This document shows, one piece after another, positions 1 through 10,739 of a stretch of 53,751 nucleotides of DNA. The notes beneath the pieces are model-generated. The model did not search any database, was not told where the DNA came from, and worked only from the letters and a program-made list of their open reading frames with translations. The position numbers were made by a program, and so were the translations under genes. Origin of the DNA: Neelides folsomi. Its lineage: Eukaryota > Arthropoda > Collembola > Neelipleona > Neelidae. Positions within the stretch are counted from its first letter, which is position 1. Each line of letters opens with the position of its first letter. The DNA lies in assembly GCA_034687125.1 (NCBI GenBank), contig JAQGBZ010000403.1, positions 1 to 53,751 on the forward strand, written 5' to 3'.

Positions 1-178
1 CAGACGGATTGACCAATATCCAATCCATATAAATATTGGTGGATTGGATCAGACGGATTGACCAATATCCAATCCATATAAATATTGGTGGATTGGATCA
101 GACGGATTGACCAATATCCAATCCATTTACATGGATTGGATACGGATACGGATTGGATCGTCAAAATTCAATCCATGC
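1..178. repeat. 49-bp tandem repeat, two full copies plus a diverged third
   Basis: A 49-bp unit starts at 1 and 50 with no visible difference; a third copy from 99 diverges after about 29 bases. The unit contains ggattggat and its inverse atccaatcc, so each copy can fold on itself. The array probably continues left of the window. Confidence 0.85.
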
Positions 179-590
179 GGAAGCTTAGTATTTACAATCG
201 AGAATTACTTTTATGATTACATGTAATCATCAAAATTTGCTGACATACTCTTAATATATGTTATTGAAGGCTAAATTTTATTTTAAGAATTGACCTCCGT
301 TGACTTCAGTGCAGGGCCACAATCAAAAATTCAACAAATTGTGCATTTTTATACATCTCAAAGGGAATTTTCCCAAAAGCTTTCGATATTTAAATGCATT
401 CAATGCATAGAAACTTTAAGAATAATTAAGATTATAAAAACTTTAATTATATATTATATATGTATACTACATTTCGTTCAACTTTGCCGAAAATCATTGA
501 TTAACGCGATATTATCTTGTAAACTTTGCAAATTCAAAATTAATATTAAATTAATTCATAAATACTTTGATAAAGTTATTATATACTTAC
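179..590. other. AT-rich stretch 3' of the last visible doublecortin exon
   Basis: No further doublecortin exon could be recognised here on the minus strand. The donor gtaagtat at 583-590 shows that the gene continues to lower coordinates, so this is intron sequence. The open frame at 290-643 on the plus strand overlaps a real exon in antisense and is not supported. Confidence 0.5.
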
Positions 591-3266
591 AGGTCGCCCT
601 TGAAGTGTTTCCATCCAGCTCGCTATGCCCCGTGGAATTTTAACAGCCATGGCAAGATCCTTAATTAGGTCTTCCCATTCTTGCGCAGTTTTTGTGTTGA
701 GTAAAACTTGACATTGAATAGTAGTATTATTCCCATTAATTATCCTAATAACTTGACGTGGTAAAGGACGGCAAACACTGTGAGGGCGCTCTTTTGCAAT
801 ATCGTGACTTTTTGTGTAACGTGGGTTATCTTCAAGTGGTATGGCTGTAGGAAGATTATCGGGAAGATTTGAGAATTCTCCATTATGATTTTTATTAGAA
901 TTCTTGATTGTAGATGAAGAAATAGTCGTATCTGAATAATCTTTATCAATTGTGTGGGTGAGAATTTGAGTTTGGAAAGGTGGGTCTAGTGAGATTTCTT
1001 CATTCTCTACATATTTGCCTGATTTTTCTTTCTTTTTTTGGTCAGATTGTGGATGTAATCCATAGTGTCGAGTGTGACTTTCCTGTAGTATTGGGTATTC
1101 ATGTTGAAGTTGTGTTTGCTGAATCTGTGGGGCATAGAGTTTGCTTTTTGAAGGTTGATATGTTTTTGGTGGATAAGATACGGGTGAGTATCGTTGTTGT
1201 TGAACTACTTTTTGCTGGTGTGTAATATCATGAGATACTTGAGTAGGATTGCCCCAGCAATGTGATGTTGAATTCTCATTAGGTGTCCAGTAAACTCCTT
1301 CTTTGGGTTGTGAGTCGTTTAGATGCGGTGTGAACGTTTTAGGCATGTTATGAGTTTGATTTCCCCCGACCCAAGTGTGTGGAGAACGGCGAGGTTGTAA
1401 GGTATTAAAGCTCCTTTCTCTTCCCATTCTTCCAGAGTCAGGAGGTGCCCGAAATTCTCCTGCTGATGGAGGTCTCGGAGGTCGACAAACGAGATCATCG
1501 ACGGTTGCTGGTACTGATTCAATATTGCTACTGTAGTTCAGAGCCTTGAAAAAATGTTACAATTATTAGATTGATCGTATATTTTAAGTAGTGGACAATC
1601 TCAGACAAATGATGAAAAAATTTTGTATCTATTCACAAGCAACTTGCAGTCGAGTTTGAAAAAACCGCTAATTATTTCCAGCGAAAACAATTTGACAAAT
1701 CGTTACTTTTAATTGTAGTATACCATATAAACTATTTATTTTATGAATATGACGAATCTTTATTACGGATAATCAATTTAGATATAATATTTTTATTTTA
1801 ACAGAGGTTCTGAATGGTTAGCATTCCTCTTCATTATTTAAATAGTGAAGATTTTATTTTTTTAAATAAGCCGTGTCGTTATTAAATTAAAAGCTATCTG
1901 AATATAATGACACTGAACTTATGAACTATATTGATCTAAACTGTATTAAATAATACAATTCTTTGAAATCAACTGAATTAAATAAGAATTATATTATATT
2001 AAAGATCATGAATTTTTGTTAAGAATATAAATTTCATTTTATTTTGCATTACTACAATTAAAAGTAACGATTTGTCAAATTGGTTTAATAAATTATTCCA
2101 AATAATTAATCGAGTTTTTTCAAACTCGAGTGCAAGTTGCTTGTGAATAGATTTATAAGGATAATTTTATGAGTTTATGAGAAATCGAATGGAATATATA
2201 TGTAATTGTATTTGTGTTAATAAGTATATGGTATATACTTGTAGTTGTGTTGTCTAACATACATGTCTGTAGTTTATTTTGTTATATGTCTATTTTGTTT
2301 TTAGTTTTGTTGTTATTTACAATTATTAAGAAGTAATTAAAAGTATAGATAAATAAAAGTGCAATTTTCTCCATAGTTTTTCCATAAAATTTGAGGAAAT
2401 GTTTGAAGGTGCAAAATCTGGTTTGTGAGTCCAATGCATAGATTATACATAGAAGTGTACATAATTTGAATTTTATGTACTATTATGCACTAAAAATATA
2501 GGTGCTCATCTAATATGTACTCATGTACTCGAGTTAATGAGTGCATAAATGCTATATACTCGCACAAACGGCATTTCATGCCCATTGTCGATTTTATTAT
2601 GCAACGTGGAAACATTGTATTGTATATTTACTGTTTATGTTATAATTATAATTATTGAAATAAGCAATTTTATCTAGTGCATGAAAACATATCTTAAAAA
2701 TGACGCATTATTTGTCAAAAAGTAAATAAATATCCATTTATACACACATATAATTTATATTTCTATGTGCATATATAAATGCATATCTTGCAAATTTAGG
2801 CATTTTGGGCTGCATATTTCCAGACCGTATTAAATTTTAAGGTTACTTTTTTAATTTTTTCTAGATTTATAAAAATTACCTTGAAAGCCTTAGTAGAAGA
2901 TGCAACATATGATTGTCCGTTTTCAAGTTCCCCTACACTGAAAATGGGAAATCCATCGAGAGCAAATATATATCTCACACCTCTTGCCAAAGGAAGTCTT
3001 TTAGATAACACGTCACATAGACCTTCCATATCTCGAATATCTCGACCAGGGCGGAATATATATTCATAACGGTGGTAATGTTCATCTCCATTTTTGAAAA
3101 ACCAAATTTTTTTAGCTTGCCATTGATCCATATTTTGCCTAAGAAGGATTCCAGGGCAAATAGGGATTGTAGGGCGAAGTTTTCGCCTTCCACGATGTAC
3201 TAACGATTTCTTCCCAAGATAGTCCATTCGACTTGGACTTGGACTAGTATCATTCCTTGAAGCAAC
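591..3266 (-). CDS. Doublecortin-domain protein, internal part (two exons, both DC repeats)
   Basis: Two phase-0 exons are visible: 2880-3266 (129 codons) and 591-1544 (318 codons), joined across a 1.3-kb intron with a gtaatt donor and a ttcaag acceptor. The first carries a complete doublecortin repeat, with a KKIWFFKNGDEH start and an ending FALDGFPIFSVGELENGQSY. The second begins with a Pro/Gln/Ser-rich linker of about 250 residues. It then starts a second DC repeat, with RQVIRIINGNN and LLNTKTAQEWEDLIKDL, and is cut by the next donor after LQGRP. Tandem DC repeats bind microtubules. Families with two DC repeats include DCX/DCDC2 and the arthropod DCX-EMAP proteins, in which EMAP/WD repeats would follow. 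Which one this is cannot be decided, because the 3' part lies outside the window. The 5' end is also missing: the acceptor at 3267 shows that upstream exons exist, but I could not find them. Confidence 0.85.
1629..2150. mobile_element. 522-bp MITE with long terminal inverted repeats (family A)
   Basis: Inverted ends run from ctattcacaagc at 1629 and end in gcttgtgaatag at 2150. The arms share cgagtttgaaaaaaccgc and attatttccagcg-like sequence. It sits in the doublecortin intron and carries no open frame. The same arm motif recurs at 11280-12181 and 21557-21880 and in part near 17090-17120. Confidence 0.75.
2255..2444. repeat. Dispersed repeat, second copy at 11940-12114
   Basis: The stretch acaattattaagaagtaatt and the following gtttgaaggtgcaaaatctg recur in the same order at 11999-12100. 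It also contains AT-rich, TTTTGT-rich sequence. No coding potential was seen. Confidence 0.7.
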
Positions 3267-6029
3267 CTGTTAATTTATAATTATTTTAATTTAATTTTCC
3301 TGCTCTAACTGTAGTCAGATTCATAATCTTTAACATCATTATTTTAGATTATGTTATGTAATAAATGGTGCTACAACTTCATGTTAAATTATTTCCTTTA
3401 AGCCTAATGTCCGACGATGTAATGTTAAAGAAAAGTAAATCTTTGTGGCATTTACAATAAACTAATAAAAAGAATTCATTTACATTTTTTCTTCATTTTT
3501 TCTTCCTTTAACACATTTCCTTATCCCTAACTTTTATTTATCAAATACAATTTAACTATAAACATTAAATTCGTACTAACTAATAACCAATGTAGATTTG
3601 GCGGAAAATTCGCCAATAACTACTGAAGTAAATTCACATGGTAAGGATTTTTGATGTAGATTATATGACGACAATCTTTAAAATTAGTAAGTAGTAATCT
3701 GGAAATGATGTAATTATTTAAAAATATTTAAATATTCAAATAATAAGTAATTATGAGATTTAAATATTTAAACTAATAGTAATTAAAAATTTCCCGTGAC
3801 TTGTATTGGTGTATGGTTTATATATCTGGCGGCAGGATTATAAAAGTTTGATCCAATTCAAGTGAAATATATATTTTATACATTGTGCTATAGGATTTCC
3901 GTTTCACTCAATTCTGAATTATATAGAGACCGAATTATATACGACACCGCCAAATAAATTTTCAGATTATAATTACGCACGTCTCTGAATTTATAGTTGT
4001 AATGTTTATTAAAAATTAACATGCTCCATACAGTTGATCTTATTTAATTTTAATAATTGACAGATAGATGCACACTGTCACTGGTAACTGTCTTAATTTA
4101 ACTAATCGAATTGTAAAAATAAACTACATTTCAGTTTAAATTAAAACTTTAGTTCAGGTATAAGATCTGATCCTATTTAAAATTATTTATAATTTAATAT
4201 ATTGAAATTAATTTCATTTATTCGAATTCATTTAAAATTTATTGTTTACATTAAAGTTACGTTCTTCATAAAAGTTCCGAGCGTAGTCCGTATATTTAGT
4301 ATTCGACCTGTTGTTATGCTGCGCATACATAATGTAACTTTAATGGAAGACAGGAATCTAAAATTCAAACAATCGTCAATTAGAATAAAGTTTTAAGTAA
4401 AATTTTCGTTATTTTTGGAAACTTTTGATATTAAAATATAATGATGAAAATTAAATTATGATTTGCTTAGTACGACCTATCCAATTTCGAATTAATCTTA
4501 ATAAATGGTAACCTTGCCATAATTATAGAAATTTAGATTACTAGCAATATAAGAAATTAACGATGCAAAAGAGAAAATGTATAAAATAAAAATGCCTTTC
4601 AAGTAATTGTCTTCGATCATGTAGAATTAAAAAACCAGAAAATAACAGTTGACATTGCAAATAATTTTCTTGATAAAATTATAATTACAATTTTTAATTT
4701 TAGTCAGGATTGTATTGATTGAACTGGATTGTAATTATTTATTTAAATTACTTGTGGATATCATATAAAATAGTCATAATCACTTCTACTATACCTATAT
4801 GCTTGTCCCATGTCTTTTTCCATTTTCACCCTTTTACAGAACCATTCGGGGTATAATAATGATAATTTTACGTTTAGGGTTAATTTTAATTAAAAAATTT
4901 TGCGTTACTTATATATATCCATTTTATATCTCTCTAATCTCCATGCATGAATTAGATTTCCGTAAATGAGAATCCAATCCCTATTAATTACTGATTACTG
5001 TATAGTTTCGCTAAAAATTAAATAAATCATGTAATTGTTTCAACTAAAAAATTCAATTTTAGATTATATATATGATTCATAGTAGAATCAAACTGAATCA
5101 AACTTACCTTATTCAATATATTTAAACGGATGTTTATAAATAATATTGATTTGAAATTTATATAAAATTAATTTGTTAAATAAATTAAATAGAAATTGAT
5201 ATTGTTGGGGAGTAAGAAGTTACAAACTAGTAGAAGATCACTTAACAAATGACCAAGAAAATTATGGATCGTGAAAGTGGAGAAAGTTGCGCAAAACTGT
5301 TATTATGTTTATTTACAACTAGATGAAAGATATATGCAAAATATTTAGGTGAAGTTTTATTCCAAATTAGGGTAAAGTAGAATGAGGGCCCAAGGGTGGC
5401 CCAGCTCCAATTTTCGCTTTTTATTGCAATCAAGAATCTAAATCTATCCTAGACTTCATATAAAGATAAGCATAAATAAAGTTTGTCGTAAGTTCGTAAG
5501 TAAGTCAAACTAGGTCAGCTCATATGCACTACTCAATTGGTCCTGAATTCAAATCACAGCACGAAATGAACAGAGAACATGAAAGAAAGACATTGACATA
5601 AATATCAAGCAATACATAAACTTCATTTTAGTTAGACTTTCAAGATAAAGGTTCACTTATAGTATATAATTTGATGATATAGTATATATTGTAATCAATC
5701 TTGCTCTATCTTCTTAACCCCTATCATTTCTATAAGTTAATCATACATAGATACAATACACTATCGCATATTGTATTCTTTCTATCTACCTACCTGCATT
5801 TTATCAACTTTCATGAAGTCACTAAACAGATTTCATTGAAAAACTCGACTTTACTATATACAATTTCATCCGTATGTAACTAAACATAGCGGCTAATCTT
5901 GTTGCCATAAGAATGACCATTTATAGCATCATTTCTATGTTAAATAACAAGATTTGAATTGGGCTCTATTATTATTATTTCAAATTATTTAATTCGAAAT
6001 TTTTGTTAATTAACATTGAAATAATGGTT
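3267..6029. other. Long AT-rich region without a recognised gene
   Basis: No frame of convincing composition occurs. A weak inverted pair, cattaaagttacgt near 4249 and aatgtaactttaatgg near 4330, suggests an old MITE of about 100 bp. Undetected small 5' exons of the minus-strand doublecortin gene could lie here. Confidence 0.4.
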
Positions 6030-7010
6030 CTAGGAAATAGTATAGTAAGTAATGTATAGTGGATGATGTATAGTAAGGATTATGTATAGTGGTACAATTG
6101 TATAGTGAGAATATGTATAGTATGTCGAAAGTTTAGTTGGAAAATGTATAGTTATAATTATTATATAGTAAGAGTATAGTCATGTTAAAATATTTACAAA
6201 AGCCGTTTAATAGTCTTAATACCGTTAATAATAATTAATTGAATAACCATTTTATCATAATTTTAAAGTTATAAATATAGTAAGATATTACAAATCTGCT
6301 AATATAAACAACAAAATAACAAATTAGTATACAAAATAATATAAAACGCTATTCATTATGTAAAAATTAAAAATCTATCCGTATTTTCCTAATTGAACTT
6401 TAGAAATTTTTCACTGAATTTCATAATAGGAATTTATCCGGAATTTTGCAATTCCGTCAATAACTAACAATGAGTAGATGTTGGGTTAATTGCTCTTCTT
6501 TCAGCTCTATCAGTGATTATTAAATAAAGATTTGTACATGTAACATGTATATATTTGAAAATTTAAATAATTGAATTGAAAGAAATATACAAGTAGGTAA
6601 TATTTATACAGATAAATCAGCTAATATTTTTGATTATTTAATGATTTTTAGTGCAGAGGAGCTTTATTGTATATTGTATTTTCGTTTAGGCCAACAATAC
6701 TTATTCCAACTATACAAATGCTCAGGAATGCCACTCGATGAGAAAGCTCCCTGGAGTCGGGAGCGTTCCTGGGAACGCTCCCAAGCGCCTTCCCCAAACA
6801 TAGGTATAGGGAATGTTCCCGTTCCCGGGAGCGCTGATGGGAACATTCCCGGGAACACTTCCATTAGTCGACGGGCTTGGGAATTCGGCATTCCTGCAAA
6901 TGCTATACTATACTTTGTTTCACTATACAAAGTTCTAACTATACAATGTACCACTATACATACATGTAATCCTAACTATACATTTTTTACTTATACTTTA
7001 CTCAATATAC
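6030..7010. mobile_element. Foldback element built of tatagt sub-repeats
   Basis: The left arm (about 6035-6180) has many copies of atgtatagt, and the right arm (about 6896-7000) has their inverse, actatacat. Aligned in inverse, the arms share aaggattatgtatagtgg against taggattacatgtatgtatagtgg, then gtacaattgtatagt against gtacattgtatagt. The interior holds a separate gggaacg-type element at 6725-6895. There is no transposase, so this looks like a nonautonomous foldback element. Confidence 0.7.
6725..6895. mobile_element. Short palindromic element with gggaacg/cgttccc arrays, copy 1
   Basis: The element starts near ggaatgccactcg and ends near aattcggcattcc. It is packed with cgggaacg and its complement cgttcccg. 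Two related copies lie at 32414-32615 and 50495-50687. It is markedly more GC-rich than its surroundings and is nested in the tatagt foldback element. Both-strand open frames across it are a product of the symmetry. Confidence 0.75.
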
Positions 7011-7633
7011 CATTTCCGGCAACGGTTTTTACTTTTGTATGCTCCATCGGCGGGAATTTATGAATCCAATGTATTCGAGTATCCGTGCAAAGAGTATAGT
7101 GTATTTGAGAATACATTCCATCATTTAGTCGCCATCGGTTTGAATACCCGGTGTCAAGGTGCTTTACTCTCCTGAGGGTCCACACACTTAAAATAGGAAT
7201 TAAGGATTTTTCTCATCTTTTTCCCCTTTCCCCAATCACCTAATCCTGTCTGTGGCCTATTTAACAACCTTTTATTTTAGTAAATATGTATTCTTCGAGA
7301 AAAACAAGTTGAAGATTTTTTACCTCATTTTATAAAGTCAAAATGCCCATTTGGCTGATTAATGGAACCATGCGGAATAAATTCTCATTATTCAACAATA
7401 AAAGATTAAATGTTTATTTGGTCTTTAATGACCGCCACAATCCTCAACCGACCCATTTACCATCTTCCTATCTCAGCGAGACCATCCCAACAGCAACATC
7501 CATCCAGCGTTCCAAAACGTAGTGGGAATCCCTCATAGCGTCAGGTAATCCCTCATACCTTTAAGATATTTTTCTCCAAAAATAATTTCCAATTGAATTT
7601 TTACTCTTCGTGAAATACTTCTTGACTATTTAG
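7011..7633. other. Intergenic, no recognised gene
   Basis: Slightly richer in GC near 7020-7160 and 7430-7560. A short imperfect duplication, aatccctcata, occurs at about 7529 and 7548. Nothing else is supported. Confidence 0.4.
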
Positions 7634-7836
7634 TACAGCTTGCCCCATAAGTTACGCTCTTTTTTAATTAGAAAATACAATAATATGGTCAATGATAAAA
7701 ATAAACAACTATGACCGATTGATAGGCAATACATTACTTTATAATATATCAAACTATAAGATGCCATGCTTAATGCATTAATAAACGGCAGCAACTTTTA
7801 CTTGAGAAAGTTTCATTTTCACGTTTCATTTCCAAA

Positions 7837-8345
7837 ATGAAAAATGGTCGCAAACTAACGAAAGAGGAAAAGGTGTGGATAATTGAATAGCTCGCTCAAG
7901 TAAAGAATGCTGTTGAGATAGGGAGACGTTTTTTATTTGAAACACTACCTCCTAGTTCAAGTACAATTAGAAGATTGGTTAGCAAATTTAAAGAAACCGT
8001 CAGCGGAATGAACAAAAAACCCGAAGGAAGACCAAGATCGGTGCGTACCGTACAGAATATGCGAATTTTTAAAGAAAATTAGAAGATCAACCCACACAAC
8101 ACACATCAATTCGAAAACTTTCAATCGAATTTGACATTTCCAGAAGCTCGATCCATCAAATGTTGAAAGACTTGTCTTTTCGTTCATACCGTCCTTGATA
8201 TGTCCAAGAACTTATTGCAGAAGATAGAGAAAAAAGAATTACATTTTCAGAACAATTTTTAACTACGCTGGATGCTAACCCTTTTCTGAAAGAGATAATC
8301 TGGAGTGACGAAGCCACATTTGAGCTTCATGGAATTGTAAATCAC
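7837..8345 (+). pseudogene. Mariner-like transposase, broken N-terminal half
   Basis: Translation from ATG 7837 gives a helix-turn-helix start, then in-frame stops after VWIIE and near 8080. Later pieces read SIRKLSIEFDISRSSIHQML and SDEATFELHG. These are typical of the IS630/Tc1/mariner DDE family (first catalytic Asp in the SDEATF motif). Similarity stops at the GC-rich block starting near 8370. Confidence 0.8.
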
Positions 8346-8369
8346 CAGAATGAGGTAGCTTGCTTTAAT

Positions 8370-8485
8370 GCTTAACAGCCTCCCGGCCACCCTACTTGCC
8401 CGCCTCCCCGCGACCCTCCCTACCCACCTCCACGTCATCCCTGATCGCCTCCTTGCCCGCCTCCCCGGCCGCCTCTCCACCTTCT
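8370..8485. repeat. GC-rich low-complexity insert in the mariner relic
   Basis: About 110 bases of almost pure C-rich sequence with repeated ttgcccgcctcccc (8396 and 8452) and related cgcctccccg units, in otherwise AT-rich surroundings. It interrupts the transposase between the EVACFNA-like block and the next recognisable segment. Confidence 0.7.
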
Positions 8486-8659
8486 TGCATACGCATTTGC
8501 TTTCACTTTTAGGTCTACTGGGGACTCGAGAATTCGTGTGTGATAATGCAAAGAAGAATGAAGTCTTCTTCTATTTTTGTACTTTCACTCTTGACCACAG
8601 AGGGAATTTTCGGACTGTGCTTCTTTGAAGGAAATGTCACAGGAGCATCTTTGTCAGGG

Positions 8660-9505
8660 TAACCATGTTGGGTCTAAAAAGAGGCACATTTGGGTTTAAA
8701 GAGGCACATGTACCCTAAAAGAGGCACATTGGACCCAAAAAAAGGCACATTGACCATTAAAAAATGGACCCAAACGGGCAGATCAACCCATGTACCCAAA
8801 AGGTACATTTGCCACATAGGGCACATGAACCCAAAGAGCCTAAATTGGACTCAAAAATGGGCACATGTGCCAACAAAAGGTACATGTGCCACATAGAGCA
8901 CATGAACCCAAAGAGCCTAAATTGGACCCAAAAATGGGCACATGTGCCAACAAAAGGTACATGAGGGGGTACATGGGTATAAATTTTTTTATATTTAATG
9001 AAATGAAATAAAACTCAATTATTCAATTTTTTTCTTTAGTTAATTGTGTTAAAATTAACTAGCAAAGGGAATTTTAATTCAACAATTTGTGTTACTAATG
9101 AGTTTATTCAACTAAATTCACTAAGTAAAATAATCCTATTCACAAATAAAATTACGACAATTTTAATATTAGATTAATTGTAATTAAAAATTTTAAAAAA
9201 TGCATTTATTAAAACAAATACCTATGTACATAAATTAACATGAAATTTTATTAGTGATTATGTTAAATATATTTAATTATTCATCATCATATCATAGGTC
9301 ACGTGTATATTATATATTCGGGCCCATGGGTCTAAACTTATATTAAGGGCACATGTACCCATAAAGGGTACATGACCCCAACTTGGCTCAAATGTGCTCT
9401 TTTTGCGTCCAATATACCTCTTTTAGGGTCCAATGTGCCTCTTTTGGGTCCAAGAGCCCTTGTGCCCTTGGCCCATTTTTTGAAGGTCAATGTGCCCTCA
9501 ATGCC
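8660..9505. mobile_element. Foldback element nested in the mariner relic
   Basis: The left arm (about 8663-8990) repeats aaagaggcacattggaccc, and the right arm (about 9320-9500) carries the inverse, gggtccaatgtgcctcttt. The interior is AT-rich and non-coding. It splits the transposase between FFEGNVTGAS and the QFEKRVRSF block, and the region around the second catalytic Asp is missing. Confidence 0.75.
8801..8957. repeat. 77-bp tandem duplication in the foldback arm
   Basis: The unit starting aggtacat and containing gggcacatgtgccaac repeats with a 77-bp period (8801, 8878, partial third at 8955). The copies differ at a few positions. Confidence 0.8.
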
Positions 9506-9812
9506 TCCTCAATTTGAGAAAAGGGTGAGATCCTTTATGAATGAAAGGTTCGGAAAAAATTGGATCGGAAGAGGAGATCCCATCCCTTGGCCTCCACGCT
9601 CCCCCGACTTGACACCTCTCGGCTTCTTCTTATGGGGATTTGTAAAGAACATGGTTTACTTCAAAAGTCCCTCAACCCTCGTTGAGCTCAGAGCTGGAAT
9701 TGAAGAAGCGTTCAAACAAACTCCCGTTGCTATGTGCAAAAGAGCATGCGAAGCAGTCGAAGATCGTTTGAACCGCTGCATTGAAGCCAACGGAGCTCAA
9801 TTAACGAAATAA
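9499..9812 (+). pseudogene. Mariner-like transposase, C-terminal fragment
   Basis: An open frame begins with PPQFEKRVRSFMNERF and runs through WIGRGDPIPWPPRSPDL, the conserved segment around the last catalytic Asp. It ends with the family's AMCKRACEAVEDRLNRCIE tail and a stop. The Asp of SPDLTPLDFF is Gly. It is the 3' half of the transposase in the 7636-9929 element. Confidence 0.8.
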
Positions 9813-9929
9813 ATATATTGTACTTATTAACTGATGTATAGAGCTTTAAATGTCCAATTTTCAGAAAACTTGATTAAATAATAAAGATATGAATAATTAA
9901 AATAAGAGCGTAACTTATGGGACAGGCTG

Positions 9930-10595
9930 TACTTGTCTTTATAAGGATTTTTTCGCTGCGCCCTCGAAAAGTGCCACCCAGAACAGAAGTTAAAACCTCT
10001 TCCCAGTGTGTCATCGCATGGTTCCATTACTCAGCAAAATTCCCTTGTAACTACCAAAGGTGGTCGATCCCCGGCCCGTTAGGAACACGTGCTCGGGCAA
10101 TTGAATTTGAGATCGGGCCTGGGAAAAGTAAATGAGATGAAGGCGTAAAGTTTTAAACATCGACCAAGTTTAACAGGTAATTGTAATGCAGCGATGAATT
10201 TTTAAAAAGTACAATCCTTTACTTATATTTTCAATCAAGCGATTCTGAAAAGGAAATGTATTTGAACTTTTTTAAAATATTGAATATCAAAGTTGTTTTA
10301 CTAATTCTTCTGAAAGAATTTTAGGAATACTACCCACTAAATATTTATTTATATTAAAAAATCTTTACTCACCACTCACCTACAGACATTTATCCTAAAT
10401 ATGCCTGTCTGATTAAAATGTTTATTTCTATTAGTTTTGCTAATATTTTATTCAATATAGTTGTGATATGATATCATAATATTATTAAAATATATGCCAA
10501 TGTTGTTTAAGTTATACCGATTCTTAGATAAATTTACATCAACAATATTGAGTATAATTATTAAATAAGTTTAAAACAAGCAATAGTTAAAAATC
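9930..10595. other. Intergenic, with a moderately GC-rich patch at 9950-10130
   Basis: The patch 9950-10130 contains gatccccggcccg and gatcgggcctggg and stands out in composition. No frame, tRNA fold or known RNA was recognised in it. The rest, up to the MePCE poly(A) signal, is AT-rich. Confidence 0.35.
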
Positions 10596-10596
10596 T

Positions 10597-10602
10597 TTTA
10601 TT
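10597..10602 (-). terminator. Putative poly(A) signal of MePCE
   Basis: AATAAA read on the minus strand, about 140 bases downstream of the MePCE stop codon, within caaaataaaag. Confidence 0.5.
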
Positions 10603-10739
10603 TTGACATATATACATACGTAGTGACATTGTTTTTGGTATATGTTATAAGGTAGCCTTTCGAAACTGATATTGAGTACTGACATACATAGCAATTATTG
10701 TGTTAGATACTTTGATCAGGTACTAAACATGGACCATTT

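Larger units (their letters stand above)
7636..9929 (+). mobile_element. Mariner-like transposon relic, TA-flanked, with nested insertions
   Basis: The terminal inverted repeats are about 30 bp, cagcttgccccataagttac at the left and the inverse of gtaacttatgggacaggctg at the right, each bordered by TA. A transposase frame starts at ATG 7837 (MKNGRKLTKEEKVWIIE) and soon meets a stop. Recognisable blocks follow in shifting frames: helix-turn-helix (SSSTIRRLVSKF), WSDEATFELHG with the first catalytic Asp, FFEGNVTGAS, then after a break WIGRGDPIPWPPRSPDL and the C-terminus ending AQLTK* at 9812. The usual SPDLTPLDFF reads SPDLTPLGFF here. Stops, frameshifts and two inserted blocks make it dead. 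Confidence 0.85.

Noticed and set aside
1..178. Tandem repeats considered as a CRISPR array
   Set aside because: The 49-bp units are directly adjacent without unique spacers, and the host is clearly a eukaryote.
6641..7063. Overlapping open frames on both strands
   Set aside because: They result from the palindromic gggaacg element, which reads open on both strands.
8368..8628. 86-residue frame with Leu/Pro/Arg repeats
   Set aside because: It translates the C-rich low-complexity block and its mariner flank; no codon pattern supports it.
10020..10130. gatccccggcccg patch considered as a tRNA or 5S promoter-like element
   Set aside because: Only one short resemblance to a B-box; no A-box at the right distance and no fold.
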